A DNA stretch of 42,540 bases from Pseudomonas sp. UBA2684 (GCA_002354655.1 DELY01000029.1:61236-103775), one strand, 5' to 3'; counted from the stretch's first letter, positions 7,965-18,960 are shown. Numbers and translations: made by a program. Notes: generated by a model not told the origin, from the letters alone.

Positions 7965-8366
7965 ATGTCCACACTCACCTACTCCATTTCCGACCTGGCC
8001 CGCGAGCTGGATATCACCACCCGTGCCATCCGCTTCTATGAAGAGCAGCAGATGCTCAGCCCCGAGCGGCGCGGCCAGGAGCGCATCTACACCGCCAAAG
8101 ATAAGGTCACCCTCAAGCTGATCCTGCGCGGCAAGCGCATCGGCTTCTCCCTCGCCGAATGCAAGGAACTGATCGAGCTGTACGACCCGGTGCACGGCAA
8201 TCGCAAGCAGCTGGAAACCTTTATGACGAAAATCGCCGAGCGGCGGACTCAGCTTGAACAGCAGCTTTTGGACATTCAGCAGATGCAACTGGAGCTGGAT
8301 ACCGCGCAAGAGCGCTGCCTGACTGCATTAGCTGAAACAGATAAAAAACAAAAAGTTATCTCCTGA
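7965..8366 (+). CDS. liuR: MerR-family regulator of leucine/isovalerate catabolism (LiuR)
   Basis: 133 residues. The MerR-type HTH occupies residues 6-75: [26 protein letters not shown] with the wing [26 protein letters not shown]-terminal dimerisation coiled coil follows (about 85-125, rich in Gln, Leu and Glu). There is no cysteine cluster, which argues against a metal or redox sensor. It is the first gene of the liu operon and sits directly behind a TTACGTTAACGTAA palindrome. The start has GAGAA upstream. By family knowledge LiuR responds to an intermediate of branched-chain acyl-CoA breakdown; the effector cannot be read here. Confidence 0.93.
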   Translation: MSTLTYSISDLARELDITTRAIRFYEEQQMLSPERRGQERIYTAKDKVTLKLILRGKRIGFSLAECKELIELYDPVHGNRKQLETFMTKIAERRTQLEQQLLDIQQMQLELDTAQERCLTALAETDKKQKVIS

Positions 8367-8395
8367 ACTTAATTCGAACAATTACAGGTGGAACC

Positions 8396-9559
8396 ATGAG
8401 CTATCCGTCCCTCAACTTCGCCCTCGGCGAAACCATCGACATGCTGCGCGAGCAGACCCAGGCCTTCGTTGCCAGCGAACTGGCCCCGCGTGCCGCCGCC
8501 ATCGACAGCGACAACCAGTTCCCCGCAGATATGTGGAAGAAGTTCGGTGATATGGGCCTGCTCGGCATCACCGTCGAGGAAGAGTACGGCGGCTCCGGCC
8601 TGGGCTACCTGGCCCACGTCATCGCCATGGAAGAGATCAGCCGCGCCTCGGCCTCGGTGGCTCTGTCCTACGGCGCGCACTCCAACCTCTGCGTCAACCA
8701 GATCAAGCGCAACGGCAGCGCCGCGCAGAAAGCCAAGTACCTGCCCAAACTCGTCTCCGGCGAGCATATCGGCGCCCTGGCGATGAGCGAGCCCAACGCC
8801 GGTTCTGACGTAGTCAGCATGAAGCTGCGCGCCGACAAGCAAGGCGACCGCTACGTGCTCAACGGCAGCAAGACCTGGATCACCAATGGCCCGGATGCCA
8901 ACACCTACGTGATCTACGCCAAGACCGACCTGGACAAGGGCGCGCACGGCATCAGCGCCTTTATTGTCGAGCGCGACTGGAAGGGTTTCAGCCGCGGCAG
9001 CAAGTTCGACAAGCTCGGCATGCGCGGCTCCAACACCTGCGAGCTGTTCTTCGACAACGTCGAAGTGCCGGAAGAAAACGTGCTCGGCCAGCTCAATGGT
9101 GGTGTGCGCGTGCTGATGAGCGGCCTCGACTACGAGCGCGTGGTGCTCTCCGGTGGCCCAACCGGGATCATGCAGGCCTGCATGGATGTGATCGTGCCCT
9201 ATATCCACGACCGCAAGCAGTTCGGCCAGAGCATCGGCGAATTCCAACTGATTCAGGGCAAGGTCGCCGATATGTACACCCAGCTCAACGCCAGTCGCGC
9301 CTACCTGTATGCCGTGGCCCAAGCCTGCGACCGTGGCGAAACCACACGCAAGGACGCCGCCGGGGTGATCCTCTACACCGCCGAGCGCGCCACGCAGATG
9401 GCCCTGGACGCGATCCAGATTCTCGGCGGCAACGGCTATATCAACGAATACCCCACAGGCCGCCTGCTGCGCGACGCCAAGCTCTACGAGATCGGTGCCG
9501 GCACCAGTGAAATCCGCCGCATGCTGATCGGCCGCGAGCTGTTCAACGAAACCAAATGA
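8396..9559 (+). CDS. liuA: Isovaleryl-CoA dehydrogenase
   Basis: 387 residues, the usual length. It oxidises isovaleryl-CoA to 3-methylcrotonyl-CoA using FAD and ETF, the first committed step of the liu pathway. FAD and substrate motifs are visible: [28 protein letters not shown], and the C-terminal [21 protein letters not shown] followed by [16 protein letters not shown]. The catalytic base of isovaleryl-CoA dehydrogenases lies in the GLDYERVV segment, giving Glu247 here. This position distinguishes the family from most other acyl-CoA dehydrogenases, whose Glu lies near the C-terminus. The gene begins 29 bases after liuR, with GGTGG as ribosome site, and ends before a long nested palindrome. 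Confidence 0.95.
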   Translation: MSYPSLNFALGETIDMLREQTQAFVASELAPRAAAIDSDNQFPADMWKKFGDMGLLGITVEEEYGGSGLGYLAHVIAMEEISRASASVALSYGAHSNLCVNQIKRNGSAAQKAKYLPKLVSGEHIGALAMSEPNAGSDVVSMKLRADKQGDRYVLNGSKTWITNGPDANTYVIYAKTDLDKGAHGISAFIVERDWKGFSRGSKFDKLGMRGSNTCELFFDNVEVPEENVLGQLNGGVRVLMSGLDYERVVLSGGPTGIMQACMDVIVPYIHDRKQFGQSIGEFQLIQGKVADMYTQLNASRAYLYAVAQACDRGETTRKDAAGVILYTAERATQMALDAIQILGGNGYINEYPTGRLLRDAKLYEIGAGTSEIRRMLIGRELFNETK

Positions 9560-9583
9560 TGGTTTCGCGCGCGCTGCGTATTT

Positions 9584-9665
9584 GTAGGGTGGACATGCCG
9601 CAGCGCGGCTTGTCCACCGGGGCACCCCTTTATTGGTGGACAAGGCTACGCCATGTCCACCCTAC
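9584..9665. repeat. Nested inverted repeat between liuA and liuB
   Basis: Outer arms GTAGGGTGGACATG (9584-9597) and CATGTCCACCCTAC (9652-9665) are perfectly complementary. Inside them CTTGTCCACC (9609-9618) pairs with GGTGGACAAG (9635-9644). The whole can fold into one long hairpin between two co-transcribed genes, ending 14 bases before the liuB start. It is probably a mobile palindromic repeat that may also affect mRNA stability. Confidence 0.8.
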
Positions 9666-9679
9666 GCCTTGAGGTTCTC

Positions 9680-11287
9680 ATGGCCATTCTGCACACCCAG
9701 ATCAACACCCGCTCCCCGGAGTTCGCCGCCAATAGCGCGGCGATGCTCAGCCAGGTCAACGACCTGCGCGCCCTGCTCGCCCGCGTTCATCAAGGTGGCG
9801 GCGCCAAGGCTCAGGAGCGTCACACCTCGCGCGGCAAGCTGCTGCCGCGGGAACGGATCAACCGCCTGCTGGATATCGGCTCCCCGTTCCTCGAAATCGG
9901 CCAACTGGCCGCCCACGAGGTGTATGGCGAAGAGGTGCCGGCGGCTGGCGTGGTGGCCGGTATCGGCCGGGTCGAGGGCGTGGAATGCATGATCGTGGCC
10001 AACGACGCCACGGTAAAAGGCGGCAGCTACTACCCGCTGACAGTGAAAAAACACCTGCGCGCGCAGACCATCGCTCAGCAGAATCGCCTGCCGTGCATCT
10101 ACCTGGTCGACTCCGGCGGCGCCAACCTGCCGCGTCAGGATGAGGTGTTCCCCGATCGCGAGCACTTCGGCCGGATTTTCTTCAACCAGGCCAATATGTC
10201 CGCCATGGGCATCCCGCAGATCGCCGTGGTGATGGGCTCCTGCACCGCTGGCGGGGCCTACGTGCCGGCCATGGCGGACGAGGCGATCATGGTGCGTAAC
10301 CAGGCCACCATCTTCCTCGCCGGCCCGCCGCTGGTAAAAGCCGCCACCGGTGAAGTGGTCAGCGCCGAAGACCTCGGCGGTGCCGATGTGCACTGCAAGA
10401 CCAGCGGCGTAGCCGACCATTACGCTGACAACGATGAACATGCCCTGGCCCTGGCGCGGCGCAGCATCAGCAATCTGAACTGGCGCAAACTCGGCGTGCT
10501 GAATAACCGTGCGCCGATCAACCCGCTGTACAGCGGCGAAGAGCTGTACGGAGTGATTCCGGCGGACGCCAAACAGCCGTTCGATGTGCGTGAAGTGATC
10601 GCCCGCACCGTTGATGGCAGCGTGTTCGATGAGTTCAAGGCGCTGTTCGGCGCAACCCTGGTCTGCGGGTTTGCGCATATACATGGCTATCCGGTGGCGA
10701 TCCTCGCCAATAACGGGATTCTATTCGCTGAATCTGCGCAGAAAGGCGCGCACTTTATCGAGCTGGCCTGCCAGCGCGGCATTCCCCTGCTGTTCCTGCA
10801 GAACATCACCGGCTTTATGGTCGGGCAGAAGTACGAAGCCGGCGGTATCGCCAAGCACGGGGCCAAGCTGGTCAACGCGGTGGCCTGCGCCAAAGTGCCG
10901 AAATTCACCGTGATCATCGGCGGCAGCTTCGGTGCCGGTAATTACGGCATGTGCGGCCGCGCCTACGATCCACGCTTCTTGTGGATGTGGCCCAACGCGC
11001 GCATCGGCGTAATGGGCGCCGAACAGGCCGCCGGCGTACTGGTGCAGGTTAAACACGAACAAGCCGCCCGCGCCGGGCAGAGCTTCAGCGCCGAGGAAGA
11101 GGCCAAGCTCAAGCAGCCGATCCTCGAGCAGTACGAGCGCCAGGGCCATCCGTACTACTCCAGCGCGCGCCTATGGGATGACGGTGTTATCGACCCGGCG
11201 CAGACCCGCGAGGTACTCGGCCTGGCGCTGTCTGCCAGCCTGAATGCACCAATTGAGCCGACCACCTTTGGCGTGTTCCGCATGTAA
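9680..11287 (+). CDS. liuB: Methylcrotonyl-CoA carboxylase, carboxyltransferase (beta) subunit
   Basis: 535 residues from the ATG at 9680, chosen because GAGG lies 5 bases upstream and the nine codons before it come from the flanking palindrome. It transfers the carboxyl group from biotin to 3-methylcrotonyl-CoA, making 3-methylglutaconyl-CoA, in complex with LiuD. Two crotonase-like halves are present: the N-terminal one with [19 protein letters not shown] and [16 protein letters not shown], the C-terminal one with [29 protein letters not shown] and [16 protein letters not shown]. These are the acyl-CoA and biotin pocket signatures of biotin-dependent carboxyltransferases. It is co-directional with liuA and liuC, each junction carrying a palindrome. 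Confidence 0.95.
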   Translation: MAILHTQINTRSPEFAANSAAMLSQVNDLRALLARVHQGGGAKAQERHTSRGKLLPRERINRLLDIGSPFLEIGQLAAHEVYGEEVPAAGVVAGIGRVEGVECMIVANDATVKGGSYYPLTVKKHLRAQTIAQQNRLPCIYLVDSGGANLPRQDEVFPDREHFGRIFFNQANMSAMGIPQIAVVMGSCTAGGAYVPAMADEAIMVRNQATIFLAGPPLVKAATGEVVSAEDLGGADVHCKTSGVADHYADNDEHALALARRSISNLNWRKLGVLNNRAPINPLYSGEELYGVIPADAKQPFDVREVIARTVDGSVFDEFKALFGATLVCGFAHIHGYPVAILANNGILFAESAQKGAHFIELACQRGIPLLFLQNITGFMVGQKYEAGGIAKHGAKLVNAVACAKVPKFTVIIGGSFGAGNYGMCGRAYDPRFLWMWPNARIGVMGAEQAAGVLVQVKHEQAARAGQSFSAEEEAKLKQPILEQYERQGHPYYSSARLWDDGVIDPAQTREVLGLALSASLNAPIEPTTFGVFRM

Positions 11288-11289
11288 CT

Positions 11290-11363
11290 GGTGGGAGGGG
11301 CTTTAGCCGTGAGCTTTTCATGAGTGTCGCGGCTAAAGCGGATCGCCGCCCGGCCCCTTCCAC
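11290..11363. repeat. REP-type palindrome between liuB and liuC
   Basis: The left half GGTGGGAGGGGCTTTAGCCG faces CGGCTAAAG and GGCCCCTTCCAC on the right. It is an imperfect version of the perfect palindrome at 14252-14312. It starts just after the liuB stop and ends 31 bases before liuC. Confidence 0.75.
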
Positions 11364-11393
11364 AGAGCTAACTTATTTTATCGAGTCGAACAT

Positions 11394-12188
11394 ATGACCG
11401 ATTTCAGCACCATCGAACTGCAAACAGACCCGCGCGGCTTTGCCACCCTCTGGCTCAATCGCGCGGACAAAAACAACGCCTTTAACGCCGAGATGATCCG
11501 CGAGCTGATTCTCGCCCTCGACGCGGTAATGGCCGATAAAACCCTGCGCTTCCTGCTGTTGCGCGGCCGCGGCAAGCACTTCTCTGCCGGTGCCGATCTG
11601 GCCTGGATGCAGCACGCCGCGACGCTGGACTACAACGCCAACCTGGCCGACTCCCGCGAGCTGGCCGAGCTGATGCACAACCTCTATCAGCTGAAGATCC
11701 CGACCCTGGCCGTGGTGCAAGGCGCGGCCTTTGGTGGCGCGCTGGGTTTGATCAGCTGCTGCGATATGGCCATCGGCACCGTTGACGCCCAGCTGTGCCT
11801 GTCCGAAGTACGCATCGGCCTGGCACCGGCGGTAATCAGCCCCTTTGTCGTGCAGGCCATCGGCGAGCGTGCAGCGCGGCTCTATGCCCTGACCGCCGAG
11901 CGCTTTAGCGGCCAGCGCGCCCAGGAGCTGGGACTGTTTGCCGAGTGCTACCCGGCAGACCAGCTCGATGGCGCGGTAAGCGCCTGGGTCGATAACCTGC
12001 TGCTCAACAGCCCGCAGGCCATGCTGGCGAGCAAGGACCTGCTGCGCGAAGTCGGCAGCGGCGTGCTGACTCCGGCGCTGCGCCGATATACCGAGAACGC
12101 GATTGCCCGTATCCGCGTCAGCCCCGAAGGCCAGGAAGGTCTGCGGGCCTTTCTGGATAAACGCAAGCCCGCCTGGCAGGAGCAATAA
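11394..12188 (+). CDS. liuC: Methylglutaconyl-CoA hydratase (enoyl-CoA hydratase family)
   Basis: 264 residues, crotonase fold. It hydrates 3-methylglutaconyl-CoA to HMG-CoA between the carboxylase and the lyase of the pathway. Visible motifs are RADKNNAFNAEMI near residue 23, the oxyanion-hole segment GKHFSAGADLAWM, and VQGAAFGGALGLISCCDMAI followed by SEVRIGLAPAVISPFV. Position between liuB and liuD is that of the characterised Pseudomonas liu operon, which supports the specific reaction over a general enoyl-CoA hydratase. The last codons (LDKRKPAWQEQ) and following ribosome site are partly duplicated just downstream. Confidence 0.92.
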   Translation: MTDFSTIELQTDPRGFATLWLNRADKNNAFNAEMIRELILALDAVMADKTLRFLLLRGRGKHFSAGADLAWMQHAATLDYNANLADSRELAELMHNLYQLKIPTLAVVQGAAFGGALGLISCCDMAIGTVDAQLCLSEVRIGLAPAVISPFVVQAIGERAARLYALTAERFSGQRAQELGLFAECYPADQLDGAVSAWVDNLLLNSPQAMLASKDLLREVGSGVLTPALRRYTENAIARIRVSPEGQEGLRAFLDKRKPAWQEQ

Positions 12189-12190
12189 GC

Positions 12191-12256
12191 ATGAATATCC
12201 CCCGCAATAGCTGGCTGGATAAACGTCCAAACCTGCGGCAGGAGCCACAAGCATGA
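12191..12256 (+). CDS. 21-residue ORF from a duplicated liuC end, overlapping the liuD start
   Basis: A short ORF starting MNIPRNSWLDKRPNLRQEPQ begins 2 bases after the liuC stop. It uses the GGAG that ends liuC as ribosome site, and its TGA overlaps the liuD ATG in an ATGA. Its middle (WLDKRPNLRQE) mirrors the liuC C-terminus (FLDKRKPAWQE). The DNA shows CTGGATAAACG, about 8 variable bases, GGCAGGAGC and AAGCATGA twice, about 63 bases apart. It is best read as a tandem duplication of the liuC-liuD junction. If translated it would couple liuC to liuD translation; a functional peptide is unlikely. Confidence 0.4.
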   Translation: MNIPRNSWLDKRPNLRQEPQA

Positions 12257-14244
12257 GCCTCAAGCCTATCGATACCCTGCTGGTGGCCAACCGTGGCGAA
12301 ATTGCCTGCCGGGTGATGCGCACGGCCAAGGCCATGGGCATCCAGACCGTGGCGGTGCACAGCGCCATCGACGCCAGCGCCCGCCATGTGCGCGAGGCCG
12401 ATCAGGCGGTGAATCTCGGCGGTGCCAAACCGGCCGACAGCTACCTGCTGGTGGACAAACTGATTGCCGCGGCCAAGGCCAGTGGTGCCCAGGCGATTCA
12501 CCCGGGTTATGGCTTTCTCTCGGAAAACGCCGGCTTTGCCCGCGCCATCGAAGCCGCCGGCCTGATCTTTCTCGGCCCGCCCGCCAGCGCCATTGACGCC
12601 ATGGGCAGCAAGTCCGCCGCCAAGGCACTGATGGAAACCGCTGGCGTGCCACTGGTGCCGGGTTATCACGGCGCAGCGCAGGATATAGAAACCTTCCGCG
12701 CCGCCTCGAACGCAATCGGCTACCCGGTGCTGCTCAAGGCTGCCGCCGGTGGTGGCGGCAAGGGCATGAAGGTGGTCGAGGCTGAGAACCAACTGGCCGA
12801 AGCCCTGGCCAGCGCCCAGCGCGAGGCGCAATCGTCGTTCGGCGATTCACGCATGCTGGTGGAAAAGTACGTACTCAAGCCACGCCATGTGGAAATCCAG
12901 GTGTTTGCCGACCAGCACGGCCACTGCCTGTACCTGAATGAGCGCGATTGCTCAATCCAGCGTCGCCATCAGAAGGTCGTCGAGGAAGCCCCGGCTCCAG
13001 GGCTGTCAGCGGAGCGGAGCCGCGCCATGGGCGAGGCGGCAGTCAAGGCCGCCCAGGCCATCGGTTATGTCGGTGCCGGCACCGTGGAATTTCTCCTGGA
13101 TGAGCGCGGCGACTTCTTCTTTATGGAGATGAACACCCGCCTGCAGGTGGAACACCCGGTCACCGAACTGATCACCGGCCTGGATCTGGTCGCCTGGCAG
13201 ATTCGCGTGGCCCGTGGCGAGCCTCTGCCGCTGACTCAGGAACAGGTGCCGCTGATTGGCCACGCCATCGAGGTGCGGCTGTATGCGGAAGACCCGGACA
13301 ACGACTTCCTGCCGGCCACCGGCACCCTGGCGCTGTACCGCGAAGCCGCCGCCGGCCCAGGCCGCCGGGTAGACAGCGGCGTCAGCGAAGGCGATGAAGT
13401 CTCACCCTTTTATGACCCGATGCTCGGCAAGCTGATTGCCTGGGGCGAAAACCGCGAAGAGGCGCGCCTGCGCCTGCTGGCCATGCTCAAGGAAACCTGC
13501 GTGGGCGGGGTTCGCACCAACCTGGCGTTTCTTACCCGCGTGCTGGCCCATCCAGCCTTTGCCGCTGCGCAGCTGGATACCGGCTTTATTCCGCGTCACG
13601 AAGCACAGCTGTTGCCGCCGGTGAGCGAGCTGCCGGCCGAATTCTGGCAACTGGCCGCCGAGGCGTTTGTGCAGAGCGCCGCACCGCTGCAACGCCTCGA
13701 CGATGCGCATTCTCCCTGGAGCAACCACAGCGGCCTGCGTCTGGGCCTGCCGGCGGAAACCGATCTGCACCTGGTCTGCAATGGCAGCGCGCGCAAAGTA
13801 CGTCCTAACGCAAGCGCACACCTGGATGGCGATTGGTTGACTTGTAGGAGCGAGCTTGCTCGCGATACCGCGATCGCGAGCAAGCGCGCTCCTACAGAGG
13901 TAGAGCGCCGCCTGCGGGCCATCCGCCAGGGCGATACCCTGTATCTGCAATGGCGCGGCGAGCTGCACGCAGTCACCCGCTTTGACCCGATTGCCGAAGT
14001 CGAAGCCAGCCATCAGCACCACGGCGGCCTCACCGCCCCCATGAACGGCAGCATCGTGCGGGTGCTGGTCGAGGCCGGTCAGGCGGTGGAGGGCGGTACC
14101 GCCCTGGTGGTGCTGGAAGCAATGAAGATGGAACACAGCATCCGCGCCCCGCATGCCGGCACCGTCAAGGCGCTGTATTGCAGCGAGGGCGAGATGGTCA
14201 GCGAAGGCACAGTGCTGGTAGAGCTCGACGAAGCCAGCGCATAA
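12253..14244 (+). CDS. liuD: Methylcrotonyl-CoA carboxylase, biotin carboxylase/BCCP (alpha) subunit
   Basis: 663 residues. Residues 1-450 are biotin carboxylase: LVANRGEIACRVMRTAKAMG at the start, ATP-grasp motifs AAAGGGGKGMKVV, RHVEIQVFADQHGHCLYLNE and EMNTRLQVEHPVTE. Residues about 590-663 form the biotinyl domain with VVLEAMKMEHS, the biotinylated Lys being 625. It carboxylates biotin with ATP and bicarbonate and serves LiuB. The stretch at residues 531-549 (CRSELARD...ASKRAP) is encoded by a complete REP palindrome (13843-13896) inserted in frame in the linker region between the two domains. The rest reads intact, so the protein is probably functional. The start overlaps the stop of a short ORF (ATGA) and has GGAG upstream. 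Confidence 0.94.
   Translation: MSLKPIDTLLVANRGEIACRVMRTAKAMGIQTVAVHSAIDASARHVREADQAVNLGGAKPADSYLLVDKLIAAAKASGAQAIHPGYGFLSENAGFARAIEAAGLIFLGPPASAIDAMGSKSAAKALMETAGVPLVPGYHGAAQDIETFRAASNAIGYPVLLKAAAGGGGKGMKVVEAENQLAEALASAQREAQSSFGDSRMLVEKYVLKPRHVEIQVFADQHGHCLYLNERDCSIQRRHQKVVEEAPAPGLSAERSRAMGEAAVKAAQAIGYVGAGTVEFLLDERGDFFFMEMNTRLQVEHPVTELITGLDLVAWQIRVARGEPLPLTQEQVPLIGHAIEVRLYAEDPDNDFLPATGTLALYREAAAGPGRRVDSGVSEGDEVSPFYDPMLGKLIAWGENREEARLRLLAMLKETCVGGVRTNLAFLTRVLAHPAFAAAQLDTGFIPRHEAQLLPPVSELPAEFWQLAAEAFVQSAAPLQRLDDAHSPWSNHSGLRLGLPAETDLHLVCNGSARKVRPNASAHLDGDWLTCRSELARDTAIASKRAPTEVERRLRAIRQGDTLYLQWRGELHAVTRFDPIAEVEASHQHHGGLTAPMNGSIVRVLVEAGQAVEGGTALVVLEAMKMEHSIRAPHAGTVKALYCSEGEMVSEGTVLVELDEASA
13843..13896. 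repeat. REP palindrome inserted in frame inside liuD
   Basis: The two arms are TGTAGGAGCG followed by CTTGCTCGCGA on the left, and TCGCGAGCAAG followed by CGCTCCTACA on the right. They meet around an 8-base centre. This is the classical Pseudomonas REP type, normally intergenic. Here the 54 bases are a multiple of three and contribute 18 codons to liuD without a stop. Confidence 0.9.
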
Positions 14245-14251
14245 ACGCATA

Positions 14252-14312
14252 TGTGGGAGGGGCTTTAGCCGCGACAAGCGATAAAAAGCTCGCGGCTAAA
14301 GCCCCTCCCACA
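14252..14312. repeat. Perfect REP palindrome between liuD and liuE
   Basis: TGTGGGAGGGGCTTTAGCCG plus CGA (14252-14274) is exactly complementary to 14290-14312, separated by 15 bases. It is the perfect relative of the palindrome at 11290-11363. It lies between the liuD stop and the liuE ribosome site. Confidence 0.9.
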
Positions 14313-14355
14313 GGTAGTCAGTGCGATACCCATCGAGATAAATAACGAGGCAACC

Positions 14356-15258
14356 ATGAACCTACCCAAACAAGTCCGCCTGGTCGAAGTCGGCCCGCGC
14401 GACGGTTTGCAGAACGAGCAACAGCCGATCAGCGTGGCCGACAAGGTGCGCCTGGTCGATGACCTGTCCGCCGCTGGCCTGGGCTATATCGAAGTCGGCA
14501 GCTTTGTCTCGCCCAAGTGGGTGCCGCAGATGGCCGGCAGCGCCGAGGTGTTTGCACAGATCCAGCAACGGCCAGGCGTTACCTATGCCGCGCTGGCGCC
14601 CAACCTGCAGGGGTTCGAGGCCGCACTGGCCGCCGGGGTCAAGGAAGTCGCGGTGTTTGCCGCGGCCTCGGAGGCCTTCTCGCAGAAAAATATCAACTGT
14701 TCGATCAGCGAAAGCCTGGAGCGTTTCGTGCCGCTGATGGACGCCGCCAAGCAGCACGGCGTGCGCGTGCGCGGCTACGTGTCCTGCGTGCTCGGCTGCC
14801 CCTACGAAGGCAACGTGCCGCCCGAGCAGGTGGCCAGCGTCGCCCGCGAGCTGTTCGCCATGGGCTGCTACGAAGTCTCGCTGGGCGACACCATCGGCAG
14901 CGGCACCGCCGGCGACACCCGCCGTCTGATCGAAGTGGTTGGCCGCGATATCCCTAGAGGCAAATTGGCCGGGCACTTTCATGACACCTACGGCCAGGCC
15001 CTGGCCAACATCTACGCCAGCCTGCTCGAAGGCATCAGCGTGTTCGACAGCTCGGTCGCCGGCCTGGGCGGCTGCCCCTACGCCAAAGGCGCCACCGGCA
15101 ATGTCGCCACCGAAGATGTGCTGTACCTGCTCAATGGGCTGGGCATCGCCACCGGCATCGACATGGACAAATTGATCGGCGCCGGCCAGCGCATTTGTGC
15201 GGTACTCGACAAGCCCAACGGCTCGCGGGTGGCGCGGGCGCGGCTGGCCAGCGCGTAG
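14356..15258 (+). CDS. liuE: Hydroxymethylglutaryl-CoA lyase
   Basis: 300 residues, TIM-barrel lyase splitting HMG-CoA into acetyl-CoA and acetoacetate, the last dedicated leucine step. Signatures seen: VEVGPRDGLQNE (catalytic Arg15 and metal-binding Asp16), CVLGCPYEGNV, GSGTAGDTRRLIE, the metal-binding HFHDTYGQ, and the flexible active-site loop GGCPYAKGATGNVATED with its catalytic Cys. The start has GAGG upstream (AACGAGGCAACCATG). It is followed by a palindrome and then acetoacetyl-CoA synthetase, which would use the acetoacetate formed. Confidence 0.95.
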   Translation: MNLPKQVRLVEVGPRDGLQNEQQPISVADKVRLVDDLSAAGLGYIEVGSFVSPKWVPQMAGSAEVFAQIQQRPGVTYAALAPNLQGFEAALAAGVKEVAVFAAASEAFSQKNINCSISESLERFVPLMDAAKQHGVRVRGYVSCVLGCPYEGNVPPEQVASVARELFAMGCYEVSLGDTIGSGTAGDTRRLIEVVGRDIPRGKLAGHFHDTYGQALANIYASLLEGISVFDSSVAGLGGCPYAKGATGNVATEDVLYLLNGLGIATGIDMDKLIGAGQRICAVLDKPNGSRVARARLASA

Positions 15259-15333
15259 GGTAGACATGCCGCAGGCGTGTCCACCATTCAGATCGCGTGG
15301 CGGACCAGGCTTCGCCGTGTCCGCCCTGCCCGC
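15256..15333. repeat. Imperfect GTAGGGT-type palindrome after liuE
   Basis: GTAGGGTAGACATGCCGC at the left faces GCGGACC and GTGTCCGCCCTGC at the right, with CGTGTCCACC inside. It is a decayed relative of the nested repeat at 9584-9665 and overlaps the last bases of liuE. Confidence 0.6.
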
Positions 15334-15514
15334 GTCGGGCTTTGTTTACCAGAGCGCGTCACAAAACCGCTACAACAGCCGCCAGGTCGGCAGCCGAGCA
15401 ATAAGGGTCGCTAGCGTTCAAGGCGCCCGTCGATCAGTCGGCTAGCGTGCCCTCTGCCGTGCAAAACGGCGATTCATGACAAGAATGACAGCAAGAGCCG
15501 AACGAGGAATCGAC

Positions 15515-17470
<1,956 letters not shown>

Positions 17471-17749
17471 CCAGCAACTGAGCACACGTTGAGCTGAGCC
17501 GAATAAACCGCGTATCCGGCTCAACAACGCCCCCGGCGGACCTCGCAAGCGTCACTGTCGACGCGTTGACCTTCGCCTCCCCACGCTGACCTGCTTGGCG
17601 AGCGCATAAAGGTCGCGCTCGCCAAAGCGCCCTAAAACCTTGGTCGTACTGACTCGGCACCTTTGCAGCACAGACGCGCCGACAAGCCGTTGCTAGCGTC
17701 GATTCTCTCCTGCGCCACCACGCGTAGACGCCACAGAAGGTAACCGACC

Positions 17750-18724
17750 ATGCTTCGCGCCCCCGCTTCTTACCGTCAATATGCGGCTGGCCTGGCCATC
17801 GCGCTGTGCTGCTCGAACCCCGCCGCAGGGGCCTCGCAAGAGCAAATCGCCCGCGAAATGATCCAGGTGCTGGAAGCCTATGCGGTATACAAAATGGGGG
17901 ACTTCGACGAAGCCTACAGCCGTTACCTGACGCTGGCCGAAGCCGGCAACCGGCAAGGCATGCTGAATGTCGGCAATATGCACGCGGCGGGCCTGGCGGT
18001 GCCGCAAAACCATGAGACGGCGTTGCGCTGGTATCGACGCGCGGCGGATACAGGCGATGCCATCGGCATGTACGAGGTCGGCCGGGCCTACGCCGAAGGC
18101 TTGGGCGTCGCTCCGGATGCGGCCAAGGCTGCCGAGTGGTACCAGCGCGCGGCCGAATTGGATAACAGCTCCGCACAATGGGCGCTGGGTAAAAACCTCT
18201 ACGCGCAAGGCAACCGGCTGGCCGGCCTGAGCTGGATTCGCACCGCCGCCCGGCAAGGCGATAATCCGACCGCCACGCAGTTTCTCAGCCGCATCGAAGG
18301 CCACAACCCAGGCGGCACGACACCCAGCGCGGCCCAACGCGCCGCCGTACTCGACACCCTGGCGGCTGCCGACAGCGCCGCGCAACGACGAGATGCCCAG
18401 GGCATCGTCAGCGGGCTCAGCCCCCAGGCGCAGATCCGCGTGCGCCTGCCCGGCGGCGCCTGGGACAGCCTCAGCAAAGCGCAACTGGCGGCGCTCTGGC
18501 AGGCCACCTTCGACCGCGTAGAAGGCTACGAGTCTCAGCGCTCGGAGCCGGAGCTGTTGACAGCCGAAGGGCGCATCATGGCCTTCTCGACCATCACCGA
18601 GCACCTGCAAGCACCCGGCGCTACCCAGGTATTGGAAATCCATGAAAACGCCACATTGCAGCTCGTCGCAGGCAAAGCACTGATCCACAGCTTGCGCCTG
18701 GACATACGCCGCCAGGGCGAATGA
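17750..18724 (+). CDS. Secreted Sel1-repeat protein with NTF2-like C-terminus
   Basis: 324 residues. A hydrophobic N-terminus ending in SNPAAGASQ suggests a signal peptide cut near residue 28. Residues about 45-190 hold three or more Sel1-like repeats, for example AGNRQGMLNVGNMHAAGLAV, then ALRWYRRAADTGDAIGMYEVG and AAEWYQRAAELDNSSAQWALG. Sel1 repeats are helical protein-protein scaffolds. Residues about 200-324 (ALWQATFDRVEGYESQRSEPE, then FSTITEHLQ, then LEIHENATLQLV) look like an NTF2/SnoaL-type cone fold, in periodicity and wording only. The start follows AAGGT. Neither neighbour shares its direction closely, so it is probably monocistronic. Function is unknown; a periplasmic adaptor role is the most I would suggest. 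Confidence 0.75.
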   Translation: MLRAPASYRQYAAGLAIALCCSNPAAGASQEQIAREMIQVLEAYAVYKMGDFDEAYSRYLTLAEAGNRQGMLNVGNMHAAGLAVPQNHETALRWYRRAADTGDAIGMYEVGRAYAEGLGVAPDAAKAAEWYQRAAELDNSSAQWALGKNLYAQGNRLAGLSWIRTAARQGDNPTATQFLSRIEGHNPGGTTPSAAQRAAVLDTLAAADSAAQRRDAQGIVSGLSPQAQIRVRLPGGAWDSLSKAQLAALWQATFDRVEGYESQRSEPELLTAEGRIMAFSTITEHLQAPGATQVLEIHENATLQLVAGKALIHSLRLDIRRQGE

Positions 18725-18960
18725 ACCGCCGCGCTCGCCTGGGGCTAGCGGCCACCTGCCACGATGTGGATGATGGGCTCGACCTGCCCCCGCGGAGCAA
18801 CATCGGTATGCAAGGGAATCCAGTTCGTTGTCGCGGACTACCTGCGCTCAAAGGCAGCTCTTCGGTTTCTTTTGATGTGATGACAGCGGGCGCAAAAAGC
18901 GCCCTGTAAGGGCATATAGGCTGTGGCCAAGCGCTAGCCTGATCCGGGCCTGGCCTTCGC

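Noticed and set aside
8369-9643. 424-codon minus-strand frame opposite liuA
   Set aside because: Shadow of isovaleryl-CoA dehydrogenase. It also runs into the palindrome after liuA.
17488-17525. GTTGAGC / GCTCAAC hairpin after acetoacetyl-CoA synthetase as terminator
   Set aside because: The stem competes with alternatives, the loop is long and no T run follows.
18888-18904. GGGCGC-AAAAA-GCGCCC hairpin as terminator of the Sel1 gene
   Set aside because: Only a 6-base stem, no T run after it and more than 160 bases from the stop codon.
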